DNA of 64,000 nucleotides from Fuerstiella sp041398845 (GTDB lineage: Bacteria > Planctomycetota > Planctomycetia > Planctomycetales > Planctomycetaceae), in contig JAWKTZ010000009.1 in the NCBI GenBank assembly GCA_041398845.1, positions 62,001 to 126,000 of the forward strand, in the 5' to 3' direction. This document shows positions 63,150 to 64,000 of this stretch, piece after piece (position 1 is the stretch's first letter; each line of letters begins with the position of its first letter). Below the pieces are notes generated by a model. The model was not told the DNA's origin. It ran no database searches and saw only the letters and a list, made by a program, of their open reading frames with translations. The position numbers and the translations under genes were made by a program.

Positions 63150-64000
63150 TTACTGCTGCAGAAAGGCGATGAGGTCGGCAAGGTCCTGAGTTGTGAGGAC
63201 TTTGTCCATTCCCTGCGGCATCAACGACACGGAGGCGGGTTGAATCTCTTCAATTTCGCTGCGTGGAATGTTGCGGACCTTGTCTGCGTCGATGGCCAGC
63301 ACGATGTTGTCACGATCTTCTGACCGAATGATGCCGGATTCCGTCAGGCCGCTGGTTCGAACGACAGTCACCGGCTCGTAACCTCGCACAAGACTGGCGC
63401 TGGGATAGATGATGGCTTCCAGCAGGTCGCGGGTGTTGCGCACTTTTCCGATGTTGGTCAGATCGGGGCCCAGTCGGCCACCGTTGTAGCCTCGAGCATG
63501 ACACGTGATGCACTTCGCCACTTTGCTGTTGAAGATCTCGTGGCCTCGCCGCGCATCTCCGGGCTTCAAATCGGCCAGCAGAGATTCCAGATGAGCTGTC
63601 TGCTGTTCGACGGACGCGTTCAGTCTGGTGAGAAGTTTCCGGCCGGCGTCCTGAGTCGACGCGGGATACTTTGTCAGCACGGCCTGCAACTGGTCCACTC
63701 GAATGCCCTGAAACCCGGGCGACGTTTCCATGGCAGTCAGAAACTGTTGACCGAACTGATCACTGTTGCTGGCAAACGCGGGAAGCAGAGCCGCCAGTTC
63801 AAAAGGACCGGAGTGGCGAAGAACGGGCAGCAGTTGCGATTGTTGGTCGGGCGTCAGGCTGGCTTTGGCCAGAACATCAGCGGCCGGAAGTCTCAGCCCC
63901 TGTTCCGGGTCGCTGTTGAGTGCCTTGATCAGCCACATCAACAGGCTGTCCGGCACATCCTTGAGCGGACTGCAGATCTGCAACGCATCGAACCGACTGA
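63150..64000 (-). CDS. Planctomycete haem-binding-domain protein, C-terminal part
   Basis: The frame is open to the window edge, so the N-terminus lies outside. A helical repeat region (LLPVLRHSGPFELAALLPAF) precedes the cytochrome-like domain: haem motif CITCH in NSKVAKCITCHARGYNGG, RLGPDLTNIG, DLLEAIIYPSASLVRGYEP and the ending LMPQGMDKVLTTQDLADLIAFLQQ. This is the normal context of the TIGR02603-type domain and contrasts with the orphan copy at 14965. Whole protein is probably a large exported dehydrogenase-like protein. Confidence 0.88.
   Translation of the reverse strand, partial: SRFDALQICSPLKDVPDSLLMWLIKALNSDPEQGLRLPAADVLAKASLTPDQQSQLLPVLRHSGPFELAALLPAFASNSDQFGQQFLTAMETSPGFQGIRVDQLQAVLTKYPASTQDAGRKLLTRLNASVEQQTAHLESLLADLKPGDARRGHEIFNSKVAKCITCHARGYNGGRLGPDLTNIGKVRNTRDLLEAIIYPSASLVRGYEPVTVVRTSGLTESGIIRSEDRDNIVLAIDADKVRNIPRSEIEEIQPASVSLMPQGMDKVLTTQDLADLIAFLQQ

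Noticed and set aside
1..64000. tRNA or rRNA genes
   Set aside because: No cloverleaf-compatible stretch with a GGTTCGA-type T-arm in the right setting was found, and no rRNA-like conserved blocks were seen by eye. A tRNAscan run would be needed to be certain.

Overview
The window looks like a chromosomal segment from a planctomycete (phylum Planctomycetota, probably class Planctomycetia). The diagnostic content is two cytochrome/DUF1501-type gene groups (PSCyt1-DUF1549-DUF1553 plus DUF1501; PSD3/4/5-PSCyt3-PSD2 plus DUF1552 plus DUF1501), a giant secreted protein with an LEPR-XLL-like N-terminus, PQQ-type beta-propeller proteins, a Cys-type sulfatase, a sialate O-acetylesterase-like enzyme, a DUF1207 outer-membrane protein and ECF sigma factors. 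No rRNA, tRNA or CRISPR array was seen. Species was not determined.

Layout. 0-5.6 kb: end of a galT-like gene, a DUF1499 gene translationally coupled to it, and the first cytochrome/DUF1501 pair. 5.6-9.4 kb: an Rrf2 regulator and, on the minus strand, valyl-tRNA synthetase with a zinc-ribbon-like insertion. 9.6-15.5 kb: the second cytochrome/DUF1552/DUF1501 group, followed by an orphan haem-binding domain that looks like a gene remnant. 15.9-19.6 kb: rpsO, pnp and a soluble histidine kinase. 19.5-24.4 kb: dabA and dabB (energy-coupled inorganic carbon uptake) with a divergent winged-helix regulator. 24.6-29.9 kb: a PQQ propeller with an embedded methyltransferase-like Rossmann segment, then an adenylate-kinase-like protein. 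29.9-37 kb: sulfatase, SEDS (FtsW/RodA) protein, cupredoxin-like protein, DUF533 protein, Tat-exported sugar isomerase-like protein, DUF1207 barrel. 37.8-42.5 kb: the giant adhesin-like protein. 42.7-51 kb (minus strand): GT2, glnD, anti-sigma-like protein, ECF sigma, small secreted protein, Ser/Thr kinase, purC. 51-64 kb: a membrane-fused ECF sigma, an IS1380/hydrolase chimera, slyX, trpB, a small PQQ protein, a frameshifted DUF2617 gene, maf, a dus gene with a HExxH protein, the acetylesterase, and a partial cytochrome-domain gene.

The most unusual feature is a dense set of short palindromic elements. Family R1 is about 99 bp with 28-bp inverted arms and TA on one or both sides. It occurs about a dozen times and is concentrated in 51-63 kb. 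R2 (about 126-132 bp, also TA-flanked) directly abuts an R1 copy at both places where it occurs, in opposite orientations. R3 palindromes (GTTTAACCC ends) lie inside or next to R1-like ends. R1 and R2 ends begin with G after the TA, so insertion into the TA of a stop codon regenerates TAG. Four genes here (DUF1501 at 4.1 kb, the SEDS gene, the anti-sigma-like gene and slyX) end with exactly such element-derived TAG codons. These elements look like miniature inverted-repeat transposable elements that tolerate, or prefer, gene ends. They also create misleading upstream open frames in front of trpB, glnD and the small PQQ gene, and form the entire leader of the sulfatase gene.
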